Position numbers and translations under genes: made by a program. DNA of 7,294 nt from Paracoccaceae bacterium. GTDB lineage: Bacteria; Pseudomonadota; Alphaproteobacteria; Rhodobacterales; Rhodobacteraceae. Where the stretch lies: positions 1 to 7,294 of the forward strand of contig JAAEZW010000083.1 in the NCBI GenBank assembly GCA_018222665.1, in the 5' to 3' direction. Shown piece by piece: positions 1 to 5,990 of the stretch (position 1 is the first letter of the stretch; each line of letters starts with the position of its first letter). Under the pieces are notes generated by a model. That model made no database searches. It saw nothing but the letters and a program-made list of their open reading frames with translations, and was not told the origin of the DNA.

Positions 1-312
1 TTGTCATTTGATCGTTTGACCAACGTGTCATTTTCGATGACAAACCACGAAGATAGCCAACCCGCGCATTTGCAGCTATATGATGTGAATATCCCAATTT
101 CAGTGAACCTTCCCAAATATGCAGAACCCGCCCAGCGGTACTGTCCAGCGGGTGTTTACGAAGTGGTCGAGGAAGAGGGCCAGGATCCACGGTTTGTTGT
201 GAACTTCCAAAACTGTGTTCACTGCAAAACGTGCGATATCAAGGACCCAAGTCAGAATATCACATGGGTAACGCCACAGGGTGGTGACGGACCAAACTAT
301 CCAAACATGTAA
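1..312 (+). CDS. Electron transfer flavoprotein-ubiquinone oxidoreductase (ETF-QO), C-terminal fragment
   Basis: This is the 3' end of a gene that starts before the window; the first codon (TTG) is an internal Leu, not a start. ETF-QO is a membrane-associated flavoprotein that takes electrons from reduced ETF, fed by acyl-CoA and amine dehydrogenases, and reduces ubiquinone. The ~103 visible residues hold the ferredoxin-like end of the protein: Cys48 in YCPAGVYE, then Cys72, Cys75 and Cys78 in NCVHCKTCD. These four are the expected ligands of its single 4Fe-4S cluster. The tail motif [17 protein letters not shown] is the usual family C terminus, so the gene ends intact with TAA at 310-312. 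The FAD and quinone domains lie outside the window. Confidence is high because both the cysteine pattern and the tail are characteristic. Confidence 0.95.
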   Translation: MSFDRLTNVSFSMTNHEDSQPAHLQLYDVNIPISVNLPKYAEPAQRYCPAGVYEVVEEEGQDPRFVVNFQNCVHCKTCDIKDPSQNITWVTPQGGDGPNYPNM

Positions 313-344
313 TCTGTCGTTCACAGGTTTCATCGGCAAAAATC

Positions 345-377
345 ACGCGGGACCATGTTTATTCATGTGTCCCGCGT
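345..377 (+). terminator. Hairpin, probable terminator of the ETF-QO gene
   Basis: A perfect 9-bp stem pairs ACGCGGGAC (345-353) with GTCCCGCGT (369-377). An inner CATG/CATG pairing (354-357 with 364-367) can extend it, leaving a 6-nt loop and one bulged T. It starts 33 bases after the ETF-QO stop. The downstream T-run is weak (TTGTCATTTGT), so it may be an inefficient or factor-assisted terminator, or may mainly protect the mRNA end. Confidence 0.6.
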
Positions 378-411
378 TGTCATTTGTAATTTCTACGCTT
401 AGCTTTACATT
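377..411 (+). promoter_or_regulatory. Possible promoter for the TPR-ispE operon
   Basis: TTGTCA at 377-382 matches the -35 consensus in five of six positions. A poor -10 (TAGCTT, 400-405) follows at 17 bp, and TACATT (406-411) is an alternative -10 with a worse -35. It sits between the ETF-QO hairpin and the TPR start, which is where a promoter is expected, but motif matches this weak occur by chance. Confidence 0.3.
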
Positions 412-434
412 ATCGAAAATCGAGGGATAAGCAG

Positions 435-2132
435 TTGCAACGCATTTTCGGAATTTCATTGGCTTGTTTTATGGCTTTGTCTGGGTCAGGAGCAATGTCA
501 GACGCCTCGGGGCCATATTTGGCGGCACAAAGTGCAATGCGTGCAAACGATTTCGCGCTGGCCACACAATACCAATCGCGTTTTTTGACGATGGATCGCG
601 ACAATGATGCGACAATGCGGGATTTGTTGTTTTCCTACGTTGCTTTGGGACGTTTGCGCGATGCGATCCCTGTTGCAAATTTGTATTCTGAGCGTGGGGT
701 AGATGATTTTGTCACCAACCTAATCGTATTGCTTGGTCAGATTGAGGATGAAGATTTTGCAGGTCTGACCACAGCACTTGAAAACGAAGATGAGTTTGCT
801 CTGAACCCCTTCATCCGCGAGGTTGTCATGGCCTGGGCAGAACATGGGCAGGGTAATACCAAAGCGGCGCAGCGCATCATTGATGATATTTCGGGCCGTC
901 CCGGATTTGAAACATTCGCGGCCTTTCATCGTGCGATGATGTATCTGGCAGATGGAAAAAACGAAGATGCCTTGGCGGTTTTGGACGGGTTTGACAATAC
1001 TGCAGGCATTCTAACGGACCGCGCCCTTTTGATTAAAACTGCGTTGCTGCAGCGGATGGGACAATCAGATCAGGCACGCGCATTTTTTGATGCGAAGTTT
1101 TCCGTGGGAAGTTCACCAGAAAGTGCCGTGATCCTCAGAAATTTGGACCGTAACGAACCCATCGTTTCGGGTTTGCCCCGCACTGTTTCGCAGGCGATGT
1201 CTGAAATATTCTTCACGCTGGCTTTGTTCATCCAAGAGCAGGTCGATCCAAGTGCGACATTGGTCTACGCACGCATTGCCGAGGCGTTGAACCCGCAATC
1301 AGCCGAAATTAAGTTGTTTGTGGCAAACGTTCTTGAGGAATTGGATCAGTATCCCTTGGCCCTGCGTGTTTACGAAAAGATCGGAACCGAAGACCCCAAA
1401 TATTATACGTCCCAGATCGCCAAGGCCGGTGCGATGCGCCGATCAGACCGTGTTGATGATGGCATTGATGTTCTAAACAATTTAGCCGCAGATTATCCAG
1501 ATGTTCCTGTCGCGCATGCGACACTGGGCGATTTTTTGCGGCGCGAAGAACGCTATGATGAAGCATTACCTGCCTATAATGCCGCAATTTCCATGTATGA
1601 GGCGCAAAACAACGTGCGTTGGCAATTGTACTATGCCCGTGGCATCACACAAGAACGCCTGAAAATATGGCCGAATGCGGATCAGGATTTTCGCAGTGCC
1701 CTTGCACTCAACCCTGATCAAGCAAGTGTGTTAAACTACCTTGGATATTCATTGATTGAACGCGGTGAAAAGCTGGATGAAGCGATGGAAATGATCACCA
1801 AAGCGGTCGAGATCGAGCCAAATTCTGGCTATATCGTTGATAGTTTGGGGTGGGGTAAATTTCGACTTGGTCAATATGACGATGCGGTCCCTGACCTAGA
1901 ACGTGCCGCGGAATTGATGGCAACTGATACGATTGTGAACGATCATTTGGGGGATGCATATTGGGCGGTTGGCCGCAAAAACGAGGCGCGCTTTCAATGG
2001 CGTCGCGCCCTATCATTCAATCCCGAAGAAATTGAGGAAACCCGCATTCTACGCAAACTAGAGGTTGGGCTTGATCAGGTGCTAAGCGAAGAAGGAAAGC
2101 CTGCGCTATATGTCGACAAGCAAGACAATTAA
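435..2132 (+). CDS. Exported tetratricopeptide-repeat (TPR) protein upstream of ispE
   Basis: This 565-aa protein consists mostly of helical repeats. The start is TTG at 435, supported by GAGGG at 422-426 with 8-bp spacing. The N terminus (Arg3, then the apolar run IFGISLACFMALSGSGA) looks like a short Sec signal peptide cleaved near residues 20-24, so a periplasmic location is inferred. TPR-like units are visible at about 288-321, 357-390, 395-428, 429-463, 464-496 and 498-531. The stretches LNYLGYSL, VDSLGWGKFRLGQYDDA and NDHLGDAYWAVGR are typical of the large TPR proteins found next to ispE in proteobacteria. Residues 27-280 look like more divergent TPR helices. No catalytic motif is visible. 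TPR arrays bind proteins, so a scaffold or envelope-assembly role is plausible, but the partner is unknown. The 3' end overlaps ispE by 23 bp in another frame. Confidence 0.9.
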   Translation: MQRIFGISLACFMALSGSGAMSDASGPYLAAQSAMRANDFALATQYQSRFLTMDRDNDATMRDLLFSYVALGRLRDAIPVANLYSERGVDDFVTNLIVLLGQIEDEDFAGLTTALENEDEFALNPFIREVVMAWAEHGQGNTKAAQRIIDDISGRPGFETFAAFHRAMMYLADGKNEDALAVLDGFDNTAGILTDRALLIKTALLQRMGQSDQARAFFDAKFSVGSSPESAVILRNLDRNEPIVSGLPRTVSQAMSEIFFTLALFIQEQVDPSATLVYARIAEALNPQSAEIKLFVANVLEELDQYPLALRVYEKIGTEDPKYYTSQIAKAGAMRRSDRVDDGIDVLNNLAADYPDVPVAHATLGDFLRREERYDEALPAYNAAISMYEAQNNVRWQLYYARGITQERLKIWPNADQDFRSALALNPDQASVLNYLGYSLIERGEKLDEAMEMITKAVEIEPNSGYIVDSLGWGKFRLGQYDDAVPDLERAAELMATDTIVNDHLGDAYWAVGRKNEARFQWRRALSFNPEEIEETRILRKLEVGLDQVLSEEGKPALYVDKQDN

Positions 2133-2958
2133 AGTCACTGCACACGCGAAAGTGAACCTAACATTGCATGTGGTTGGGCAGCGCGCCAATGGGTATCATG
2201 AATTGCAATCGCTGGTTTGTTTGACAGAATTTGGCGATCAAATTCACCTGTCGCCCGCTGCTGATTTTTCATTTCAGGTCATCGGTCCCTATGCTGCGGG
2301 TATACCTTTGGATGAGAGTAATTTGGTTGTTCAGGCCGCCAAGTTCATGGCGCACAAACATTCCAAATCGCTTGATTGTCAAATCATACTGGAAAAGAAC
2401 CTACCGATGGCATCGGGGATTGGTGGAGGGTCCAGTGATGCGGCGGCAGTGCTGAAAGCACTCAGCCAATATTGGTCCGTTCCATTGCCGAATTTGGATG
2501 AATTGATGGCCCTCGGGGCAGATATTCCTGTTTGCATGACTACGGGTTTGACCCTGATGGAGGGCGCGGGTGAGGATGTGACGCAACTATCGACGGCCCC
2601 AAACTGGGGGTTGATATTGGTTAATCCTAATGTTGGTGTTTCTACGCCTGCTGTTTTCAATGCGCTGAACTCTAAACAAAATCCACCAATGCAGGATGTG
2701 GCAGAAAATTGTGTTGATATTGCATGGCTTGGTGATCAGCGCAACGATTTGGAACCACCCGCCATGACAATGGTCCCAGAGGTTGCAGCCGTAGTTGATG
2801 AAATTTCCGAAATTCCACAGTGTCAGGTGTCCAGAATGTCGGGATCAGGTGCCACATGCTTTGGTCTTTTCACGGATATCAAGCACGCAAATGCAGCAGC
2901 AGAGCGCTTGCAGCAGGCGCATGAAAACTGGTGGGTTGTTGCCACAAAAATGGTTTAA
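2110..2958 (+). CDS. ispE: 4-diphosphocytidyl-2-C-methyl-D-erythritol kinase (IspE)
   Basis: This cytosolic GHMP-family kinase phosphorylates the 2-hydroxyl of CDP-methylerythritol with ATP, the fourth step of the MEP (non-mevalonate) isoprenoid pathway. All three GHMP motifs are present in the 282 residues: AKVNLTLHV (13-21, catalytic Lys14), the ATP-binding glycine-rich loop PMASGIGGGSSDAA (99-112), and SRMSGSGATCFGLF (241-254). LGADIPV (135-141) carries the expected catalytic Asp138. The length is normal for the family. The ATG at 2110 lies inside the TPR gene's last codons. The best upstream purine run, AAGGA at 2092-2096, is 13 bp away, longer than ideal, so translation is probably coupled to the TPR gene. 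The stop TAA at 2956-2958 overlaps the stop of the convergent prenyl synthase. Confidence 0.97.
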   Translation: MSTSKTIKVTAHAKVNLTLHVVGQRANGYHELQSLVCLTEFGDQIHLSPAADFSFQVIGPYAAGIPLDESNLVVQAAKFMAHKHSKSLDCQIILEKNLPMASGIGGGSSDAAAVLKALSQYWSVPLPNLDELMALGADIPVCMTTGLTLMEGAGEDVTQLSTAPNWGLILVNPNVGVSTPAVFNALNSKQNPPMQDVAENCVDIAWLGDQRNDLEPPAMTMVPEVAAVVDEISEIPQCQVSRMSGSGATCFGLFTDIKHANAAAERLQQAHENWWVVATKMV

Positions 2959-3956
2959 GAAACGCGTGACACCACGTAGATTGCCAAATCCTGTAGGATT
3001 GTTTTCAATTCACTATCCGGCAACAGAGATAGGCTTTGCTGTGCCTTATTCGACCAATCCAAGGCATCTTTGCGTGTCGCTTCAATCGCGCCCGTTGTGT
3101 GCATCAATTTGATGGCATGTTCTAAATCGCCCCCTCCTTGATCGCCCTTTGCGATTGTGCGGGTCCAGAACACGCGATCATGTTCACCGCCCGCCGCAAT
3201 CGCCTTGATCAAAGGCAAGGTCAATTTGCGTTCTCGGAAATCATCACCGACGTTCTTACCGATTGACTTTGCATTTCCGACCACATCCAACAGGTCATCC
3301 GCAATTTGAAAGGCAATTCCCAATGCATCGCCATAATCATAAAGGGCCTGACAAATATCCTCTTCCGCTGCGGAAATAATACCACCCACCTGAGTTGCTG
3401 CCGAAAACAGGGCGGCTGTCTTACCACGGACCACCTGTAAATAGGTCTCTTCTGTTGTCTTAACGTCTTGTGCTGCTGTCAGTTGAAGAACTTCACCCTC
3501 TGCAATTGTGGCAGAGGCATTTGCAAGCACGTCCAAAACGCGCAACGATCCCGTTTCCACCATCAATTGGAATGAGCGAGAGAATAGATAGTCACCGACC
3601 AATACAGATGATTTGTTATCCCACAATAGGTTCGCAGTTGGGCGACCACGTCGTTGACCACTTTCATCAACCACATCATCATGCAGCAAAGTTGCGGTGT
3701 GAATAAACTCAACCGTTGCAGCCAAACGAATGTGGTGATCGCCCTGATATCCACACAAATGCGCCGCAGCCAAAGTCAGCATAGGCCGCAAACGTTTGCC
3801 CCCCGCATTCACAAGATGCGCTGTCACTTCGGGTATCCGAGGTGCGTGTTCCGATGCCATGCGTCTTTGGATCAGCGTGTTCACCGCATCCATATCATCC
3901 GCCAAAATCCGAGCAAGCGCGTCATGCGGTTTGTTTTGCTCGTTATCTAGGGCCAT
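2955..3956 (-). CDS. ispB: Long-chain all-trans polyprenyl diphosphate synthase (octaprenyl/decaprenyl type)
   Basis: This enzyme condenses isopentenyl diphosphate onto an allylic primer to make the ubiquinone side chain. The 333-aa sequence has GGKRLRP (52-58), the first Asp-rich motif LLHDDVVD (Asp93, Asp94, Asp97), GDYLFSRSF (121-129), a GKTAALF segment (178-184) and the second Asp-rich motif IADDLLD (Asp220, Asp221, Asp224). The residues 4 and 5 places before the first motif are Thr89 and Ala88. Small residues there leave the product pocket open, as in long-chain synthases. Chain length cannot be read exactly; ubiquinone-10 is usual in this bacterial group, so a decaprenyl product (DdsA-like) is inferred. 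The ATG at 3956 has a good ribosome site, AGGAG (plus 3963-3967), 6 bp away. It is divergent from the DUF2007 gene and convergent with ispE. Confidence 0.94.
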   Translation of the reverse strand: MALDNEQNKPHDALARILADDMDAVNTLIQRRMASEHAPRIPEVTAHLVNAGGKRLRPMLTLAAAHLCGYQGDHHIRLAATVEFIHTATLLHDDVVDESGQRRGRPTANLLWDNKSSVLVGDYLFSRSFQLMVETGSLRVLDVLANASATIAEGEVLQLTAAQDVKTTEETYLQVVRGKTAALFSAATQVGGIISAAEEDICQALYDYGDALGIAFQIADDLLDVVGNAKSIGKNVGDDFRERKLTLPLIKAIAAGGEHDRVFWTRTIAKGDQGGGDLEHAIKLMHTTGAIEATRKDALDWSNKAQQSLSLLPDSELKTILQDLAIYVVSRVS

Positions 3957-3972
3957 GCGGCACTCCTATTTC

Positions 3973-4000
3973 TTCACATTTCGTGTGCGGTCCATATATT
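3973..4000 (+). promoter_or_regulatory. Promoter of the DUF2007-methyltransferase pair
   Basis: TTCACA (3973-3978) and TATATT (3995-4000) each match the sigma-70-type consensus in five of six positions, with a 16-bp spacer. The predicted transcript start, about 7 bases after the -10, falls on or next to the ATG at 4007, which suggests a leaderless mRNA. The -10 lies in an inverted repeat, CATATAT-TGG-ATATATG (3993-4009), which could also bind a regulator. Confidence 0.5.
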
Positions 4001-4006
4001 GGATAT

Positions 4007-4228
4007 ATGAAAGAGCTTTTGCGAACCAATGATATCACACTGATTGCATTCACCAAGCACGTGTTGAGTGAGGTTGATATAGCGGTCTTTGAACTGGACG
4101 TAAATATGAGTGTTTTGGAAGGCTCGATTGGTATTCTACCACAGCGTTTGATGGTGATTGATGAGGAATATGAAATTGCCTTCGATACCATGATTGAAAA
4201 TGGGATTGAGGCGCAGTTTCTGACATGA
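4007..4228 (+). CDS. DUF2007 family small protein (putative signal transducing protein)
   Basis: This 73-aa soluble protein opens MKELLRTNDITLIAF and contains DVNMSVLEGSIGILPQRLMV, the hallmark of the DUF2007 family in Rhodobacterales. Family members are small alpha/beta domains, related in name to PII-like proteins, with no established biochemical role; no catalytic residues or membrane segments are visible. The ATG at 4007 is chosen because the family begins with this exact opening. No Shine-Dalgarno sequence precedes it, and the promoter prediction makes the mRNA leaderless. An upstream extension in the same frame is open but does not resemble the family. The gene ends in ATGA (4225-4228), shared with the next gene's start, so the two are cotranscribed and probably coupled in translation. 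Confidence 0.88.
   Translation: MKELLRTNDITLIAFTKHVLSEVDIAVFELDVNMSVLEGSIGILPQRLMVIDEEYEIAFDTMIENGIEAQFLT
4029..4056 (-). promoter_or_regulatory. Possible prenyl synthase promoter inside the DUF2007 gene
   Basis: On the minus strand, TTGGTG (plus 4051-4056) and TATCAT (plus 4029-4034) form a -35/-10 pair with a 16-bp spacer. The -10 matches consensus in five of six positions and the -35 in only three. Only 50 bp separate the two divergent starts, and the DUF2007 promoter appears to occupy them, so the prenyl synthase promoter probably lies within the DUF2007 coding region. This is a weak, position-supported guess. Confidence 0.25.
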
Positions 4229-4986
4229 TGAATGACGTTACGGTTGATGATTTTTTGTCAGGTGCGATCAAGGTCGCGCAGCCAAAATCAGGCTATCGCG
4301 CGGGAATTGATCCAATCCTTCTTGCGGCCAGCATCCCTGCGAAATCCGGCCAAACGGTTTTGGAATTGGGTTGTGGTGTGGGAACCGCATCACTTGCGCT
4401 TGCTCATCGCGTGACAGACCTAAATATCACCGGGGTAGAGGTTCAGGAGCGATACGCCGAATTGGCGCGACACAACGCGGATCTGAACAATCTGCCCCTC
4501 TCTGTTGTGTGCGCCGATTTGGCCGCCTTGCCAAGCGAGATCCGTGATCAACAGTTCGACCATGTCTTTGCAAATCCCCCGTATTTTGATCGCGGGTCCA
4601 GCACTCGGTCCGATGACGGTGGTCGCGATCGTGCAATGGGTGAAAGTGACGAATTGGGCATGTGGCTTTGCGTGGCCGCAAAGCGGGTGAAACCAAAAGG
4701 ATATGCGCACTTTATTTTTCGCACGGAACGCATGGACGAATTTTTGCGACTCCTGCCCGGTTCCCTGGGTAGCCGGGTGATTACGCCAATTGTTCCTAGG
4801 CAGGGACGTGAAAGTACATTGTTCATGGCGCATGCGCGGAAAAATGGACGGGCCGCGTTCCGCCTCGAATCGCCCCTGATCCTGCACAAAGGGGAATTTC
4901 ATCAACAAGATGGTGAAGATTATTCACAAAAAATATCAAAAGTTTTGCGGGATGGGGGCGCATTAACCGATTGGTTTCGCGAATAA
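4225..4986 (+). CDS. TrmN6/YfiC-like N6-adenine methyltransferase, probably acting on tRNA
   Basis: This is a 253-aa class I SAM-dependent methyltransferase of the COG4123 type. The SAM-binding motif I is VLELGCGVGTA (45-55), with GVEV (70-73) as the acidic second strand. NPPY (117-120) is the catalytic motif IV of N6-adenine and N-methyl glutamine enzymes. The early segment KSGYRAGIDPILLAA (21-35) is characteristic of the YfiC/TrmN6 group, whose E. coli member methylates A37 of tRNA1(Val). The exact target here is inferred. Two ATG codons in tandem (4225, 4228) are possible starts; the first overlaps the DUF2007 stop as ATGA. The nearest purine-rich site, GAGG at 4208-4211, is 13 bp upstream, so translation probably depends on reinitiation after DUF2007. 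Confidence 0.9.
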   Translation: MMNDVTVDDFLSGAIKVAQPKSGYRAGIDPILLAASIPAKSGQTVLELGCGVGTASLALAHRVTDLNITGVEVQERYAELARHNADLNNLPLSVVCADLAALPSEIRDQQFDHVFANPPYFDRGSSTRSDDGGRDRAMGESDELGMWLCVAAKRVKPKGYAHFIFRTERMDEFLRLLPGSLGSRVITPIVPRQGRESTLFMAHARKNGRAAFRLESPLILHKGEFHQQDGEDYSQKISKVLRDGGALTDWFRE

Positions 4987-5003
4987 CACTTCTTAAAGTA
5001 GTG
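4987..5003 (+). terminator. Weak hairpin after the methyltransferase gene
   Basis: CACT-T-CT can pair with AG-T-AGTG around a 3-nt loop with one T-T mismatch, immediately after the TAA at 4984-4986, followed by AAAACTTTATT. The stem is short and AT-rich. It may contribute to termination or may be chance, in which case transcription would continue to the clear terminator after the DUF465 gene. Confidence 0.25.
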
Positions 5004-5012
5004 AAAACTTTA

Positions 5013-5018
5013 TTGACA
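5013..5018 (+). promoter_or_regulatory. Consensus -35 element TTGACA upstream of the DUF465 gene
   Basis: This is a perfect TTGACA, 74 bases before the DUF465 start. The bases 17 downstream (GTGACA, 5036-5041) make a poor -10. The better -10-like TATAAG at 5070-5075 is too far away and would place the transcript start inside the ribosome site. A promoter for the small gene is likely in this 105-bp gap, but its -10 is not resolved. Confidence 0.3.
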
Positions 5019-5091
5019 CAAGATGCACACGCAGCGTGACAAATAGATTTTCCTGTGCTCCACTAAGTATATAAGTAAAAGGAGACATTAG

Positions 5092-5259
5092 ATGAGTGTA
5101 AGCGCACGTGTTCGCGAATTGAAAAGAAAACATGAAACTTTGTCACAAACCGTCGAAAAGGCCCAACAATCACCGGGTATCAGCGACATAGACATCAAAT
5201 CACTCAAAAAACAAAAACTCCGACTTAAAGAAGAAATTACGCGACTTAGCTCTGGCTAA
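5092..5259 (+). CDS. YdcH/DUF465 family small protein
   Basis: This 55-aa protein begins MSVSARVRELKRKHETLSQTV and ends LKKQKLRLKEEITRLSSG. It has two charged amphipathic helices separated by a Pro-Gly-Asp-rich turn (about residues 27-34). The RELKRKHETL opening and the LKKQKLxLKEEI close define DUF465 (YdcH). The family is widespread in proteobacteria and probably forms a helical hairpin; its function is unknown. The start is fixed by a strong Shine-Dalgarno sequence, AAAAGGAGA, whose GGAG core (5081-5084) lies 7 bp from the ATG. The strength of this site suggests high translation. A good terminator 7 bp past the stop makes this a self-contained unit or the end of the methyltransferase transcript. 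Confidence 0.9.
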   Translation: MSVSARVRELKRKHETLSQTVEKAQQSPGISDIDIKSLKKQKLRLKEEITRLSSG

Positions 5260-5266
5260 ACTCTCA

Positions 5267-5291
5267 CCCCGCTTTAATCAAGCGGGGTTTT
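5267..5291 (+). terminator. Intrinsic terminator after the DUF465 gene
   Basis: CCCCGCTT (5267-5274) pairs perfectly with AAGCGGGG (5280-5287) around a 5-nt loop, TAATC, and is followed by TTTT (5288-5291). It lies 7 bases after the DUF465 stop. The last two bases of the T-run belong to the stop codon of the opposing DUF1045 gene. On the minus strand the hairpin lacks a T-run, so it should work mainly in the plus direction. Confidence 0.88.
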
Positions 5292-5958
5292 ACATTCCAA
5301 AAGACAGTCTTTCGATTACGTGAAAGCGTCCGCTGTCATTGTCTTCGCCCAATAATGCGAGCGAAGATATGTTCGATGATTGACCAATGAATTCCTGAAA
5401 CCGTGTGTTTGCACGTTGTTCGATCGCATCAATTTCGTTAGCCGCAAGCGGACCAGTCAGGGTCATGTGAAATTTGAATTCTTGCATCACATATGGATAC
5501 CCCCAACGTAACAGCAGTTCGTCTTGTTGTGGTGTAAGTCTGCGTTGGCGGCGTTTTTCGATGTCTTTGTCAGACAGCGGTGCGCGAAATTTATCGAAAT
5601 ACGAAACTGTCGATGCCGCCAATTCTGTCACTTCGTTTGATTGCACATCTTGCGTCATAGCTAAAAACCGACCAAGGCGAGCAATTTTTAGAGTGCCACA
5701 TGTCGCAGGTGACGAAGTTGCGCAAAACGCGTGAAATGCGTCTTGCAGTTCACCTTGTGTGGAATGCGATGCAAGCAAGAAGGGCGGTTTCACAGTTGCA
5801 TGAAACCCGTATTTTCTCGGCCGATCAGTGATGCGACGGTCATCGGCAGATAGAAAAGTTTCTTGTCCCGATTGAGAATTCCAACCAAGCCAGTCAGAAC
5901 CAATTTGAAACAAGGGCAGATCAGGAATGTAGTAAATAGCGTATCTGGAAAAGTTCAC
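5290..5958 (-). CDS. DUF1045 family protein, 2H phosphoesterase-like ('putative phosphonate metabolism protein')
   Basis: This 222-aa soluble protein opens MNFSRYAIYYIPD, the usual DUF1045 start. It carries two HxT motifs: KYGFHATVKPPF (His53, Thr55) and FKFHMTLTGPL (His164, Thr166). Paired HxT/S motifs about 110 residues apart are the active-site signature of the 2H phosphoesterase fold (LigT and cyclic phosphodiesterase relatives), so hydrolysis of a cyclic phosphate or similar ester is plausible; the substrate is unknown. Family members often sit in phosphonate (phn) operons, but no phn gene is visible here. The start is GTG at 5958: an in-frame TGA four codons upstream (plus 5968-5970) rules out a longer protein, and no ATG is nearby. 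The ribosome site is weak. The gene lies 32 bp downstream of the LacI-type gene on the same strand, so cotranscription is likely. Confidence 0.9.
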   Translation of the reverse strand: MNFSRYAIYYIPDLPLFQIGSDWLGWNSQSGQETFLSADDRRITDRPRKYGFHATVKPPFLLASHSTQGELQDAFHAFCATSSPATCGTLKIARLGRFLAMTQDVQSNEVTELAASTVSYFDKFRAPLSDKDIEKRRQRRLTPQQDELLLRWGYPYVMQEFKFHMTLTGPLAANEIDAIEQRANTRFQEFIGQSSNISSLALLGEDNDSGRFHVIERLSFGM

Positions 5959-5990
5959 GCGCGGTACTCACTATGATCAAATAATGCTCT

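Noticed and set aside
435..510. Lipoprotein signal in the TPR protein (Cys11 in SLAC)
   Set aside because: The Cys is too close to the N terminus and the preceding residues are a poor lipobox. A signal peptidase I type leader fits better.
2795..3112. Plus-strand open frame running across the ispE/prenyl synthase junction
   Set aside because: It overlaps two solid genes in other frames and its sequence has no recognisable domain, so it is a chance frame.
3842..4006. Upstream extension of the DUF2007 reading frame
   Set aside because: The frame is open but runs antisense to the prenyl synthase N terminus. The family begins at MKELL, and the extra residues look like a shadow of the opposite strand.
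4420..4908. Long open frame on the minus strand inside the methyltransferase gene (162 codons)
   Set aside because: It lies antisense to a well-recognised enzyme, its translation is rich in His, Arg and Pro with no family resemblance, and it has no ribosome site.
5068..5075. TATATAAG as the -10 of the DUF465 promoter
   Set aside because: It would start the transcript within the ribosome binding site and has no fitting -35. It is more likely part of the AT-rich leader.
5290..5958. A phosphonate degradation operon at the DUF1045 locus
   Set aside because: No phn gene flanks it in the window; its neighbours are a sugar-type repressor and a DUF465 gene. The family name alone does not support this function.
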